The notes: generated by a model not told the origin, from the sequence alone. A stretch of DNA of 64,000 nt from Pleurocapsa minor GSE-CHR-MK 17-07R (GCA_019359125.1 JAHHHY010000008.1:308863-372862), one strand, 5' to 3'. Counted from the stretch's first letter, positions 42,501 to 51,095 are shown. Numbers and translations: made by a program.

Positions 42501-45500
42501 GCAGCCTTCCCGCTGTTCAGCGCCAATCAGCCGATCGCGCTGTTCCTGCTGATGTCGCCCGAACCCCGCGACCTGTCTGAAGAAGACTATGAGGTGTTCC
42601 GCGCGCTGACCGGCCAGATGAGCACGGTGCTGCAGAATCGCCGCCTGCTGGACCAGACGGCTACCGCGCTGGACGAAACCCGCCGCTTGTATGCGGCATC
42701 GCGCGCTATCGCCACGGCGTCCGACGCCAACGCGATGTTCCAGGCCGCGGCGTCCAACCTGGTGACTTCCAGCGCTCCTGCCAACCGTATCAGCCTGCTG
42801 ATGGCCGGCCCGCTGCCGACAGATCAGCCGTATTACTATGAGTATCGCTACCTGTGGACGCGCAACGACGAGGCTGACGTTCGCCAGGGCCGCCGTGTGC
42901 TGGATGAGGTGATTCCATTCGCCCGCATCCTGCGCGACCATGACAACCGCCTGCTGATCCTTGACCCGCGCCGCGACCTGCACGACGAGCCGTCGTTGCG
43001 TGCGCTGCTGGAGCGCAGCCACAGCCTGAGCACCGTGATTCTGACGGTGCGCACGCGCGCCCGCTGGTTGGGCGTGCTGATAATCGAAAGCGATGCCTCG
43101 AACGCATTCGATGACGCCTATGTGCGCTTTGCCACCGCCGTCGCCGACCAGATCGCCCTGTCGATCGAATCGACCCAGCTCTTTGAGGAAGCCCGCGACC
43201 AGGCCCAGCGTGCTATCGCGCTGGCTGAAGCAGCACAGTTTGCGAACCGAATTTCCGGCGAAGCGATTGAATCGGCGCTGGAGGAAGTGTTTGAGCGCGT
43301 CGGCGCGGCCGCCAGCTACACCAGCTGGTCGCTGTCGATGCTGAACGGAAACGATCTGGTCACGCTCATCAGGCGCGGCGGCGTGGACATGCTTTCGCCG
43401 ATCGACCTGTCTACCGATGATCCGGTTGCACTGTCCTTCAATATGAAGCAGTCGATCATGGTCAATGATCCGCGTGCATGGCCGTCGTTTGAGGGGCGCA
43501 GTGAATCATTTTTCGAGGCCCACGGGCATCAGCTTTACCTGCCCGTGCAGGTGGCTGGCACCACAGTGGGCGTCCTGTCGGTAGGGCGTGCGCTGAATGC
43601 GCCCCAGATGGATATGTCGGACGTGCAGCTGACAAATACGCTGGCCGCCCAGATCGCTGTGGCGGTGGAAAACCGCCGACTGTTCACCGAGGCGCAGTCG
43701 GAACGCCAGACGCTTTCGTCAATTCTGGCGACGCTGCCCGCCGGTGTGCTGGTGCTCGATCCGGTCACGCTGATGCCGGTGCAGTCCAATGCCCAGGCCG
43801 AACAATTGCTCGGCCAGCCGGTGCTGTACGATCAGCCGTTCACGCCCGAGCTGTATAACCTGCAACGTGCAGGCTCCCAGGGGCTGTATCCCGTGGACGA
43901 GCTGCCGGTCTTCGCGGCGGCGCGCAGCGGCCAGCCGGAAATGGGCGACGACATCGTGGTGCTCTATCCGAACGGCGATTCGATCGCGCTGCTGATGAAT
44001 GCCGCGCCGCTGAAAGATGGTGCCGGCCATATCACCTCGATCATCGCCGCGTTTGAAGACATCTCCGCGCTGCGCAGCCTGGAAAACACGCTCCAGGAAA
44101 ACCTGCAGGAGACGATCACGCTGTACGAAACCACGCGTGCCTTCACGGAAGCTGAAGAAGTGAGCGACGTGCTGGACCAGGTGGTCGCGCAGATGGGCGT
44201 GCTGGAGCCTGACGACGTGCTGGTGGTGCTGCTGGACGAAGAATATGCAGGCGCACAGGTGGCGCGTTCGCTCAGCGGAACCGGCGGGGATTATGCCCTC
44301 GCGGATGAACTGTTGAACGCGCAGCAGGCCGTCTTCTTCGATGATGTGCAGTCTGCCGGGGAGCTTTCGCAGGCATCCAGGGTGATGCTGATCGAGGGTG
44401 GTTTCCGGGCTGCCGCCAGCATGCCGCTGACGGCGCGTTCTCGCCCGGATGTGCCGCTGGGCTGGGTGGTGGTGTTGTTCAGCCGCCCGTACGAATTTGA
44501 GACCCGCCAGGACTTCATGCTGACGGTGGCCGACACCGCGGCTGTCGCGCTGGAAAACCGCAATCTGTTCCGCAGTACGGAGACCGCGCTGAATGAAACG
44601 GCCTCGCTGTACGGCGCGACCAACGCCATCAGCCGCGCGCTCGACCTGAACACGCTGGGCGAGGCGCTGCAGCAGGCGTTGGGCACCATGCAGGCGGACG
44701 TGTATGCGGCGTTCGTGGCGCGCGGGTCTGAGATAGTCGAGCTGTTCAATGTCGATCTGGATGGTTCACCGGCCGATTTCTCCAGCATGATACGCCGTCA
44801 TCGTCTGCTGGAAGGCCCGGCGACCCAGTTTATTGATGACCTGCGCGCTGTCGCTGAACCCAATGCCTTCGAGCAGGAGCTGTCAGACGCCGGAAATATC
44901 CGCGCGGTCGCCCTGGTGCGCCTGCGCGAGGCTGGCGTGCTGATCCTGGGCTATCACGATGCCCACCGCTTCACCAGCAGCGATGCCCGCTTCCTCAGCG
45001 CGCTGGCCGACAGCACGGCCGTCGTGCTCGCCAACATCCTGCTGCTGACGCAAACTGAACGCCGCGCCCGCCAGCTGGCCACCAATGCTCAGGTGAGCCA
45101 GTTCGCCAGCTCGATCCTCGAAATTGACGTGCTGCTGCCCCGCGTGGTGGACGTCGTTAAAGAGGCGTTCGGCTATGACCACGTGCAGGTCTTCCTGATG
45201 GACGAAAACAACGACTTTGCCGAGCTGCGCGCCAGCACCGGCGAGCCTGGCCGCCAGCTGCTGGCCAATAAACATCGCCTGCAGCGCGGCTCACAGTCGG
45301 TCATTGGCCAGGTGACTGCGACCGGCGTGCCAGTCATTGCCAGCGACACGGAAGACGCCCGCGTGGTGCATCGCCCGAATCCGCTGCTGCCGAATACGCG
45401 CGGTGAAATGGCTGTGCCGCTGGTGCTGAAGGGCAACATCGTGGGCGCCCTGGACGTGCAGAGCAACAAGCCGAATGCGTTTGACGACGACGACGTGTCG

Positions 45501-47756
45501 GTGCTGACCGCACTGGCCGCCCAGATTTCGGTGGCGCTGGACAACGCCCAGCTGTTCGAGCAGTCGCGCCAGCGCGCCAATGAAATGAGCTTCCTGTTCA
45601 CCGTGACGACAGCGGCGGCTGCCGCCGAAAACCTGAACGAGGCGCTGGACAACGTGTCCAACGAGCTGCGCACGTCGCTGGAAGCCCTGTCGGTGCGTAT
45701 TTACCTGCCCGAACGCTTCACCGATACCGACGAGTCGATCATCACCATGCTGCGCCCGGTCTCGCTGAGCGGCGCCAACCGGCCCGTCAGCGACCTGAGC
45801 GAGTTCAACCTCGACCTGGATACTTCGCTGATTGCGCAGGCGGCGCGCGCAGGACGCCCGATCCGCGTGCCCTTCATCGAGCAGGAGCCGGCTTATACCT
45901 CGGCAGATGCCCGCGCACGTTCTGCGGCGATCGTGCCGCTGACCTCCGGCAACCAGATCGTCGGCGTGGTGGTGGTGGAAAGCGACCAGCCGAATGCGTT
46001 TGACAGCTCCACGCTGACGCTGCTGCTCACGTTGTCCGGTTCGCTGTCGGCCATCGTGCAGAACCAGCAGCTGCTGGAACAGGTGCAGCGCACCAACGAT
46101 CAGCTGCGCGAGCTGGACCGCCTGAAAAGCGACTTCCTGGCCAATATGAGCCACGAGCTGCGCACGCCGCTGAACTCGATTATCGGCTTCAGCAAGGTCA
46201 TCCTGAAAGGCATCGACGGCCCGCTGACTGAAATGCAGGAGCAGGACCTGGGCACGATTTACAGCAGCGGCCAGCATCTGCTCAACCTGATTAACGACAT
46301 CCTGGACCAGGCGAAAATTTCTGCCGGCAAGATGGACATGCAGGCGGATTACTTCGACATGCGCCAGGTCGTCGACGCGGTGCGCTCGATCGGCATCGGC
46401 CTGGTAAAAGACAAGCAGATTAATATCGTGGTGGATACGCAGGCAGGCCTGCCCAAAGCGTATGGCGACGAACTGCGCACCCGACAGGTGCTCATCAATC
46501 TGGTCTCGAACGCGGCCAAATTCACGCGTGACGGCTCGATCACGGTACGCAGCTATGCGTTTAAGGAGCCGGTCAGCGGGCGTACGATGGTGCGCACGGA
46601 CGTGATCGACACCGGTATTGGTATCGCTGAACAGGACCTGCCGCTGCTGTTCGAGGCCTTCCGCCAGGTGGACTCGTCGCTGACGCGCACTGTCGGCGGC
46701 ACCGGCCTGGGCCTGCCGATTGCCAAGTCGCTGATGGAAATGATGGGTGGGCAGATCCTGGTGTCGTCCACCGTCAACGTGGGCTCGACCTTCAGCATCG
46801 TCATGCCAACCACGCCGCCAGAGGTCACTGAGGAAGCGCCTGACGAGGACGGCACATCCGAGCCGCGCATGGATGTGTATGACCCCAAAGACGAGACGCT
46901 GAAGCTGAAGCGCCGTACAAGTACGCAGGAGGCCCGTGCTGCGGGCGGGACGCCGGAGAAGCTGTCGACTACGGTCATGCAGCCGATTCAGCTGCCGCCG
47001 CCGCCGGTCATGATGATCAAGCGCCAGATCCTGCTGGTGGAAGACAATCCCGATATGGTGGACACCTTCCGCCGTGCGCTCCAGCGCGAGGGCTTTGAGG
47101 TGTTCGCGGCCAGCATCCCGATGGAAGCCGAGGCGATGGCCAGCGGCCTGCATCCCACGCTGATCGTGATGAGCGCGACGTTTGGCGGTGGCAGCGGCGG
47201 CTGGGACCTGCTGCGCAATCTGAAGCAGCGCGACGATACCGTGGATATTCCGGTCATCCTGGTCTCGCTGGCCGATGATGAAGCCCGCGCCAGGGAAGCC
47301 GGAGCATTTGCCTTTGTGCGCAGGCCGTTCTCGCCGGACGTGCTGGTGAAAGCCGCGCTGGAAGCCGAAAAAGACAGCCGCACGGCGCGCATTCTCATCA
47401 TCGATGACCAGGACGACAGCCTGCGCCTGCTGCAAAATATCCTCGGCGAGGAAGCGAAGTTCCGTATTTTCACCGCGCGCAGCGGCATGGAGGGCATCCA
47501 GCTGGTGGCGCGCCGCCGGCCAGACCTCATCCTGCTGGACCTGCGCATGCCGGACATGGACGGGTTCGCGGTCGTGCGCGAGCTGAAGGGCAACCCCGAG
47601 ACGGTCAATATCCCGATCGTGGTGGTCACCAGCGAGGCGCTGACGCCTGACGAGCAGGCGTCGCTGAATAACCTGCATGTGATGTACAAGACCGACCTGG
47701 CCGATGGTGGTCAGGCGCTGCTGCTGGATGAGGTGCGCACGACGCTGGAACGTTAG
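39543..47756 (+). CDS. Giant hybrid histidine kinase with about ten GAF modules (2,737 residues)
   Basis: Domains in order: membrane helix 20-45; extracytoplasmic sensor 46-330; membrane helix 333-360; HAMP 360-425; GAF 422-587; shortened GAF 600-690; four further GAF units about 695-865, 865-1040, 1040-1220 and 1225-1385; PAS-like unit 1385-1510 (ILATLPAGVLVLDPVTLMPV); GAF units 1520-1680, 1680-1840, 1845-2005 (QVFLMDENNDFAELRASTGE) and 2010-2180; HisKA with the phosphorylated H2204 in FLANMSHELRTPLNSIIGFS; HATPase 2300-2440 (NLVSNAAKFT, DTGIGIAE, GGTGLGLPIAKS); a linker; receiver 1 from about 2495; receiver 2 from about 2620. Receiver 1 has serine (S2544, VMSATFGG) where the phosphoacceptor Asp belongs and RRP for the KP motif. 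Receiver 2 is complete (LILLDLRMPDMDG). No cysteine was found in the entire chain. It starts 34 bases after GAF protein E, with AGGGAG upstream. Confidence 0.92.
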   Translation: MTQAAVPVRTARTRSLRSRIMLYVVPALLITFLVLGAVISVFLVNNEQARAVESQRNALTNTRVALNALLDDVTADIRAISEGRSAREFARDTLVSVSNTAIANSQTRMMSDMSSLLGQNLGTLMAVRYVTYTGSIWSEVTNYDFSVPRADDRVQLNALRGDGLLRAVLAAPVGAVVVSDLTFTTLEDDTLVPYYRVAAAVTSQSDTSTIAGVIEIDLMASPALDVVGLAASADDTPGRQYLLLDNLDRVLYDSTRPDISPFDIPATGGIALADLNPDLYATFVTQRDTGSGLVSASVGGAVASDVRIRPPGSLQDVFHLIVVDSGDAASQIGSQVLAVMLGAVLIAMVLSFIIHLALGRVLKPVAALADQVGRTGGMLGSLPQGSNDEVGQMSAAFASLAREAQMLREQLDTQDARYARTVNITTRIGRETATLSELDQLLNRAINLIAVEYGFYHAQVFLIDDIRKNAVLVYSTGDAGRELLARKHRLPVGSDSVVGRASLAGQAVVLSDTANPGDIPWKFNPLLPETRAEMALPLQFGDDVIGVLDVQSTTPNAFDMRDQQTFQLLADQIAVAVQNARLLRQSQERVEQIDSLNRQLTRSAWEESGFAAAEGEYTYDLLTLQPTSAAPLPPTPANATALEMPITIRGEVVGTIAAGGQDFSENDQLLMRAVAERVAIAIESARLFEETQSTLAETSTLYQLSRYLNEANDLEGIIEAIVLSVMPDATGGQIMVFDAYRGSMPESARFTADWSPSDAAPKGVSMRDIELQVSDHPLLREMNASQVSLVSDVSRDARIDEMFLAISQDARAEAMALIPFSVRGVWRGVIMIEFPRPRVFTEREGRVYSALIDQAGVAIDNRMLLAENEVALAQVERLYSASRNINMAQSVRDLVQSALSAREDISYEMGLAVFEGDIDETGWGTLVRMAAVSANGVVVDSADVYEARIPKDSPLRQREPHVLVERPETQSSSLMGIARAHGHRFVAAFPLFSANQPIALFLLMSPEPRDLSEEDYEVFRALTGQMSTVLQNRRLLDQTATALDETRRLYAASRAIATASDANAMFQAAASNLVTSSAPANRISLLMAGPLPTDQPYYYEYRYLWTRNDEADVRQGRRVLDEVIPFARILRDHDNRLLILDPRRDLHDEPSLRALLERSHSLSTVILTVRTRARWLGVLIIESDASNAFDDAYVRFATAVADQIALSIESTQLFEEARDQAQRAIALAEAAQFANRISGEAIESALEEVFERVGAAASYTSWSLSMLNGNDLVTLIRRGGVDMLSPIDLSTDDPVALSFNMKQSIMVNDPRAWPSFEGRSESFFEAHGHQLYLPVQVAGTTVGVLSVGRALNAPQMDMSDVQLTNTLAAQIAVAVENRRLFTEAQSERQTLSSILATLPAGVLVLDPVTLMPVQSNAQAEQLLGQPVLYDQPFTPELYNLQRAGSQGLYPVDELPVFAAARSGQPEMGDDIVVLYPNGDSIALLMNAAPLKDGAGHITSIIAAFEDISALRSLENTLQENLQETITLYETTRAFTEAEEVSDVLDQVVAQMGVLEPDDVLVVLLDEEYAGAQVARSLSGTGGDYALADELLNAQQAVFFDDVQSAGELSQASRVMLIEGGFRAAASMPLTARSRPDVPLGWVVVLFSRPYEFETRQDFMLTVADTAAVALENRNLFRSTETALNETASLYGATNAISRALDLNTLGEALQQALGTMQADVYAAFVARGSEIVELFNVDLDGSPADFSSMIRRHRLLEGPATQFIDDLRAVAEPNAFEQELSDAGNIRAVALVRLREAGVLILGYHDAHRFTSSDARFLSALADSTAVVLANILLLTQTERRARQLATNAQVSQFASSILEIDVLLPRVVDVVKEAFGYDHVQVFLMDENNDFAELRASTGEPGRQLLANKHRLQRGSQSVIGQVTATGVPVIASDTEDARVVHRPNPLLPNTRGEMAVPLVLKGNIVGALDVQSNKPNAFDDDDVSVLTALAAQISVALDNAQLFEQSRQRANEMSFLFTVTTAAAAAENLNEALDNVSNELRTSLEALSVRIYLPERFTDTDESIITMLRPVSLSGANRPVSDLSEFNLDLDTSLIAQAARAGRPIRVPFIEQEPAYTSADARARSAAIVPLTSGNQIVGVVVVESDQPNAFDSSTLTLLLTLSGSLSAIVQNQQLLEQVQRTNDQLRELDRLKSDFLANMSHELRTPLNSIIGFSKVILKGIDGPLTEMQEQDLGTIYSSGQHLLNLINDILDQAKISAGKMDMQADYFDMRQVVDAVRSIGIGLVKDKQINIVVDTQAGLPKAYGDELRTRQVLINLVSNAAKFTRDGSITVRSYAFKEPVSGRTMVRTDVIDTGIGIAEQDLPLLFEAFRQVDSSLTRTVGGTGLGLPIAKSLMEMMGGQILVSSTVNVGSTFSIVMPTTPPEVTEEAPDEDGTSEPRMDVYDPKDETLKLKRRTSTQEARAAGGTPEKLSTTVMQPIQLPPPPVMMIKRQILLVEDNPDMVDTFRRALQREGFEVFAASIPMEAEAMASGLHPTLIVMSATFGGGSGGWDLLRNLKQRDDTVDIPVILVSLADDEARAREAGAFAFVRRPFSPDVLVKAALEAEKDSRTARILIIDDQDDSLRLLQNILGEEAKFRIFTARSGMEGIQLVARRRPDLILLDLRMPDMDGFAVVRELKGNPETVNIPIVVVTSEALTPDEQASLNNLHVMYKTDLADGGQALLLDEVRTTLER

Positions 47757-47787
47757 CGTCGGCATCGCCCGGCGTGGGTCATAACAG

Positions 47788-47828
47788 ACAGGGCATCTGC
47801 GCACGATATGGCAGGTGCCCTGTTCGTT
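47788..47828 (+). terminator. Intrinsic terminator of the GAF cluster
   Basis: ACAGGGCA (47788-47795) pairs with TGCCCTGT (47816-47823), continued inward by CTGC/GCAG, giving about 13 pairs, then TCGTTT. The T-run is modest. Confidence 0.6.
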
Positions 47829-47920
47829 TGCTCGGCCCTGCTGCGTGAACAGGCCGAACGGATTACAATACGCGTGATGGTTTAACCGGTTCTTTCAGCA
47901 GCCCCCACCAGTGTGACGAG

Positions 47921-48556
47921 ATGGCCGACACCCCTGTAAAAGATACCGCCCGCACCGAAGCCTTCAGTGACGGGGTGATTGCGATTGCGATCACCATTCT
48001 GGCCTTTGGCATCCATGTGCCCACTCGTGAGGAATCCGAGGCGGCCGGGGGGCTGCTGAATGCGCTGGCCTACCACTGGCCGGAATATTTCGGTTACTTC
48101 ACCAGCTTTCTGGTCATCCTCATCATGTGGATTAACCACCATCGCCTGTTTCGCCTGTTTCGCTGCGTCGATCATAATTTCCTGATTATCAATGGCCTGC
48201 TGCTGATGTGTGTGTCGCTGATTCCCTTCGCCACCGACCTCGTGGCCGAGTATCTGCGCCAGCCTGAGGCCAATATCGCCGCGATGGTCTACTGTGTGCT
48301 CAGCCTGGTGATCGCGCTGTTGTTCCAGGTGCTCGTGCGTTATGCCGCCCATCAGCGGCGGCTGCTGATGCCCAGTGTGCGCGATGAGACGATTGCGGCG
48401 ATCTTGAGGCAGTATCGCTTTGGTCCCGTGATTTATGTCGTGTCCATCGTGCTGGCCGCGCTGGATGCCCGTGTCGGCATCGGCCTGATCGGCCTGATCG
48501 CGCTCTATTTTGCCCTGCCCAGCCACCGGGATGAGATTGTGAGGCCGACAACCTGA
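47921..48556 (+). CDS. TMEM175-family (DUF1211) membrane channel protein
   Basis: 211 residues with about six hydrophobic helices. The family signature is at the N terminus: RTEAFSDGVIAIAITILAF, the R-x-x-AFSDGV motif of bacterial TMEM175 homologues, which form potassium-selective channels. FLVILIMWINHHRLFRL is the conserved second block. The length is usual for single-repeat bacterial members that assemble as tetramers. Its stop overlaps the start of the following esterase gene by one base (TGATG), so the two are co-expressed. Confidence 0.87.
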   Translation: MADTPVKDTARTEAFSDGVIAIAITILAFGIHVPTREESEAAGGLLNALAYHWPEYFGYFTSFLVILIMWINHHRLFRLFRCVDHNFLIINGLLLMCVSLIPFATDLVAEYLRQPEANIAAMVYCVLSLVIALLFQVLVRYAAHQRRLLMPSVRDETIAAILRQYRFGPVIYVVSIVLAALDARVGIGLIGLIALYFALPSHRDEIVRPTT

Positions 48557-49506
48557 TGCGGAAACTGACTGCCCTGCTGCTGGCCTTCCTGCTCATGACC
48601 GGCCTTGTCGCTGCCCAGGAATCGACGCCTGAGGTGACGCCTGAATTCACGCCGGAGGCCACAGCCACGGTGCAGCCAATTGCCGAGGCCGGGCTGTACA
48701 CCGTGCAGATGCGCCACGACGGGCAGGTGCGCGTGATTTCGCTGTATGTGTCTGAGGGGGCTTTGTCGGCGGGGGATGCCCGTCCGCTGATTATCGGGCT
48801 GCATGGCGCATATGGCACCGGCGTCGACTTCGCGCGCTACTCCACGCTGGTCGCGCTGGCAGACCGGGAAGGCCTGCTGCTGGCATTCCCCGATGGCCTG
48901 AACACCATCTGGGATGATGGCCGCCCGAATGGGCCGAATCCCCCGGTGGACGATGTCGGCTTCATCGCCCGTATGCTGGCGAATGTGGCGCGGGTTGCCC
49001 CGCTGGATGCCGAACGCGTGTACGCGCTGGGCTACAGCATGGGCGGCAGCATGGCCGTGCGGCTGGGTTGTACGCTGCCCGGACAGATCGCCGGGGTGGT
49101 ATCCGTTGCGTCCACCATGCCCGAATATCTGCGCCCCGTCTGTGATGCTGCGCCTGCCGTGCCTGTCATGTTCATTCAGGGGACCGATGACCGCGTGCTG
49201 CCGTACATGGGCGTGCGCGGCACCTATCTTAGCTTCGAGGCCTCACGGGAATACTGGGGCGCGCATAATGGCTGCCTGGTGGCTGGCGCGCAGGAGGCCC
49301 TTGATGACGCTGACCGTTTTGACGGGACGCGCATCATCCGGCAGGGCCTGAACGGCTGCACCGATGGGGCAGGGGTGTCGATGGTGGGGGTTTTCGGCGG
49401 TGGTCACACCGTGCCGGGCGGTCAGAATCCCCTGGCGATCGCGGCTGGCCTGACCAGCATGGACGCGACCGCCGGGGAACTGCTGTGGGAGTTCTTCGGA
49501 GATTAG
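48556..49506 (+). CDS. Secreted alpha/beta-hydrolase esterase (PHB depolymerase / LpqC family)
   Basis: 316 residues. A signal peptide (RKLTALLLAFLLMTGLVAAQ) is followed by a T/P/E linker. The hydrolase core has the oxyanion region LIIGLHGAYGTG, the nucleophile elbow GYSMGGSMA (Ser about residue 160), the acid loop MFIQGTDDRVLPY and a histidine in GGGHTVPGG. This is the pattern of secreted polyhydroxybutyrate depolymerase-like and feruloyl-type esterases. Substrate is open. Its coupling to a TMEM175 channel gene is not an arrangement I know. It converges with the next gene, the stop codons overlapping by four bases. Confidence 0.88.
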   Translation: MRKLTALLLAFLLMTGLVAAQESTPEVTPEFTPEATATVQPIAEAGLYTVQMRHDGQVRVISLYVSEGALSAGDARPLIIGLHGAYGTGVDFARYSTLVALADREGLLLAFPDGLNTIWDDGRPNGPNPPVDDVGFIARMLANVARVAPLDAERVYALGYSMGGSMAVRLGCTLPGQIAGVVSVASTMPEYLRPVCDAAPAVPVMFIQGTDDRVLPYMGVRGTYLSFEASREYWGAHNGCLVAGAQEALDDADRFDGTRIIRQGLNGCTDGAGVSMVGVFGGGHTVPGGQNPLAIAAGLTSMDATAGELLWEFFGD

Positions 49507-50894
49507 TCGGCGGCCAGCTTCGCGCCGCGCGCCGCGTGCACCACGGTCATCATATCGGCCACACGCGTCAGCTTGACCCGTGGCCGGCTCTGCGCCGCCC
49601 CACGTGACTGTTCCAGCGCGTCCACGGCCTGCCAGTCCGCAAACGAGACGACATCCACGCCGCGGCTGCTCAGCAGGCTGTCGAGCGCGTCGGCGGTCGT
49701 GTGCGTGGGCTGCCACAGGGCGCCTGTCTCAGCATCTTCCAGCAGGCTGGCGGCTGTTTCGGCGCTGTCTGGCTTGTTGGTGCCGATGACGCCGCTGGGC
49801 CCGCGCTTGATCCAGCCCGCCACATACTGCCCGATGACGGGCGTCCCGTCTGTTTCGGTGACGCGCCCCAGCACATTCGGGATGACCCCGCGCTGGCTGT
49901 CAAACGGCACATCGGGCAGGGCGACGCCCTTGTAGCCAATCGAGCGGAAAACCAGCCCGGCCGGAATGATTTCTGTCTGGCCGGAGGACTGCGGCCTCAG
50001 GCTGCCATCGGCCGCCTGCACCAGCGTATTCCTGACAATTTCGACGCCTTCTACACGTTCAGTGCCAATGATGCGGGTCGGCGATACCAGGAAGCGCAGC
50101 ACGATCCGGCGCGGCTTTGTCGAGGCCGGCCCAGCCGCATAGGCCTGCACAATCTCGACATTCTCGCGTGTGCCGCGATCGCCATAGTGATGCAGCCATT
50201 CCGCGCTCAGGTCATCGAGGGCGGCTTCGTCGGCCGGGGCGGTCACGCTGGCGGCTGCCAGCTCGCCCAGTTCTTTGATTTCCGGGGTGGTATAGGCGGC
50301 CTGCGCCGGGCCACGCCGTCCCAGAATATAGATCGTCTCGATCTGGCTGTGGCGCAGGGCTTCCAGCGCGCTGTCGGTGATATCGGTGGTGGCCAGTTCT
50401 TCCGGCGTGCGCGCCAGGATGCGGGCCACGTCCATGGCCACGTTGCCGTTGCCCACCACGACTGCTGCCTTCTGCGTCAGGTCGAAGCTCAGGTGCTGAT
50501 AGTCGGGATGGCCGTTGTACCAGGCGACAAATTCAGTCGCGGGGTGGCTGCCGGGCAGGTCTTCCCCGGCGATGCCCATGCGGCGGTCGGTCTGCGCGCC
50601 TGTGGCGAAGATGACCGCGTGAAACATCGTTTGCAGGTCCGCCAGGGTGATGTGTTTGCCAAACTCGACGCCGCCGTAATAGCGGAAATTCTGATGGGCC
50701 GCCGTGCGCTCATATACTTTCGTCACGGACTTGATCTTCGGGTGGTCGGGCGCGACACCGCCGCGTACCAGGCCGAACGGAGTTGGCAGGCGTTCAATCA
50801 TGGTGACGAGCGCACCCGCCTTCAGCAGTGGCTCAGCGGCATAGAATGCCGAAGGTCCTGAACCGATGATGGCTACGCGCAGTGGAAACAGCAT
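49503..50894 (-). CDS. Ferredoxin/adrenodoxin-type NADP reductase (FprA-like)
   Basis: 463 residues from the ATG ending at 50894, with AAGGGA six bases upstream. The FAD site is VAIIGSGPSAFYAAEPLLK, followed by PTPFGLVRGGVAPDHPKIK, which is specific for the adrenodoxin reductase / FprA family. The NADP site is VVVGNGNVAMDVARILAR, and GQYVAGWIKRGPSGVIGTNK closes the FAD domain. The enzyme moves electrons between NADPH and ferredoxin. No ferredoxin or cytochrome P450 gene is adjacent. It is divergent from the P-type ATPase gene, and the region between them carries a symmetric promoter/operator. Confidence 0.93.
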   Translation of the reverse strand: MLFPLRVAIIGSGPSAFYAAEPLLKAGALVTMIERLPTPFGLVRGGVAPDHPKIKSVTKVYERTAAHQNFRYYGGVEFGKHITLADLQTMFHAVIFATGAQTDRRMGIAGEDLPGSHPATEFVAWYNGHPDYQHLSFDLTQKAAVVVGNGNVAMDVARILARTPEELATTDITDSALEALRHSQIETIYILGRRGPAQAAYTTPEIKELGELAAASVTAPADEAALDDLSAEWLHHYGDRGTRENVEIVQAYAAGPASTKPRRIVLRFLVSPTRIIGTERVEGVEIVRNTLVQAADGSLRPQSSGQTEIIPAGLVFRSIGYKGVALPDVPFDSQRGVIPNVLGRVTETDGTPVIGQYVAGWIKRGPSGVIGTNKPDSAETAASLLEDAETGALWQPTHTTADALDSLLSSRGVDVVSFADWQAVDALEQSRGAAQSRPRVKLTRVADMMTVVHAARGAKLAAD

Positions 50895-50921
50895 TGTGCA
50901 TCCCTTCACAAGATGATCTGC

Positions 50922-50977
50922 GTTCAGTATAACGTGAAATGCGTCGTGCAGTGTATAACTTTGAGGTTATACTGAAC
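50922..50977. promoter_or_regulatory. Symmetric divergent promoter/operator region
   Basis: GTTCAGTATAAC (50922-50933) and GTTATACTGAAC (50966-50977) are perfect 12-base inverted copies, 32 bases apart. Each includes a TATACT -10 box on the strand leading away from the other: 50931-50926 toward the reductase, 50968-50973 toward the ATPase. A third, shorter half (GTATAAC, 50953-50959) makes a closer inverted pair with the right copy. Neither -35 region is strong, so an activator or shared repressor is plausible. Confidence 0.5.
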
Positions 50978-51095
50978 CACAACCGTCGCATGTGTCATGT
51001 AACTGATGGCCGCATGTTCTGTATGCTTTTCTGACGCCCCGACGCCGGGGCGCATTACTGACTTTTCACCGTAAACAACCTAATTGGAGCAACCG

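Noticed and set aside
45291..47804. 837-codon open frame antisense to the giant kinase
   Set aside because: The translation is rich in H, Q and R with no domain pattern, and arises because G/C-rich third positions remove stop codons on the other strand. The sense frame has complete kinase and receiver motifs.
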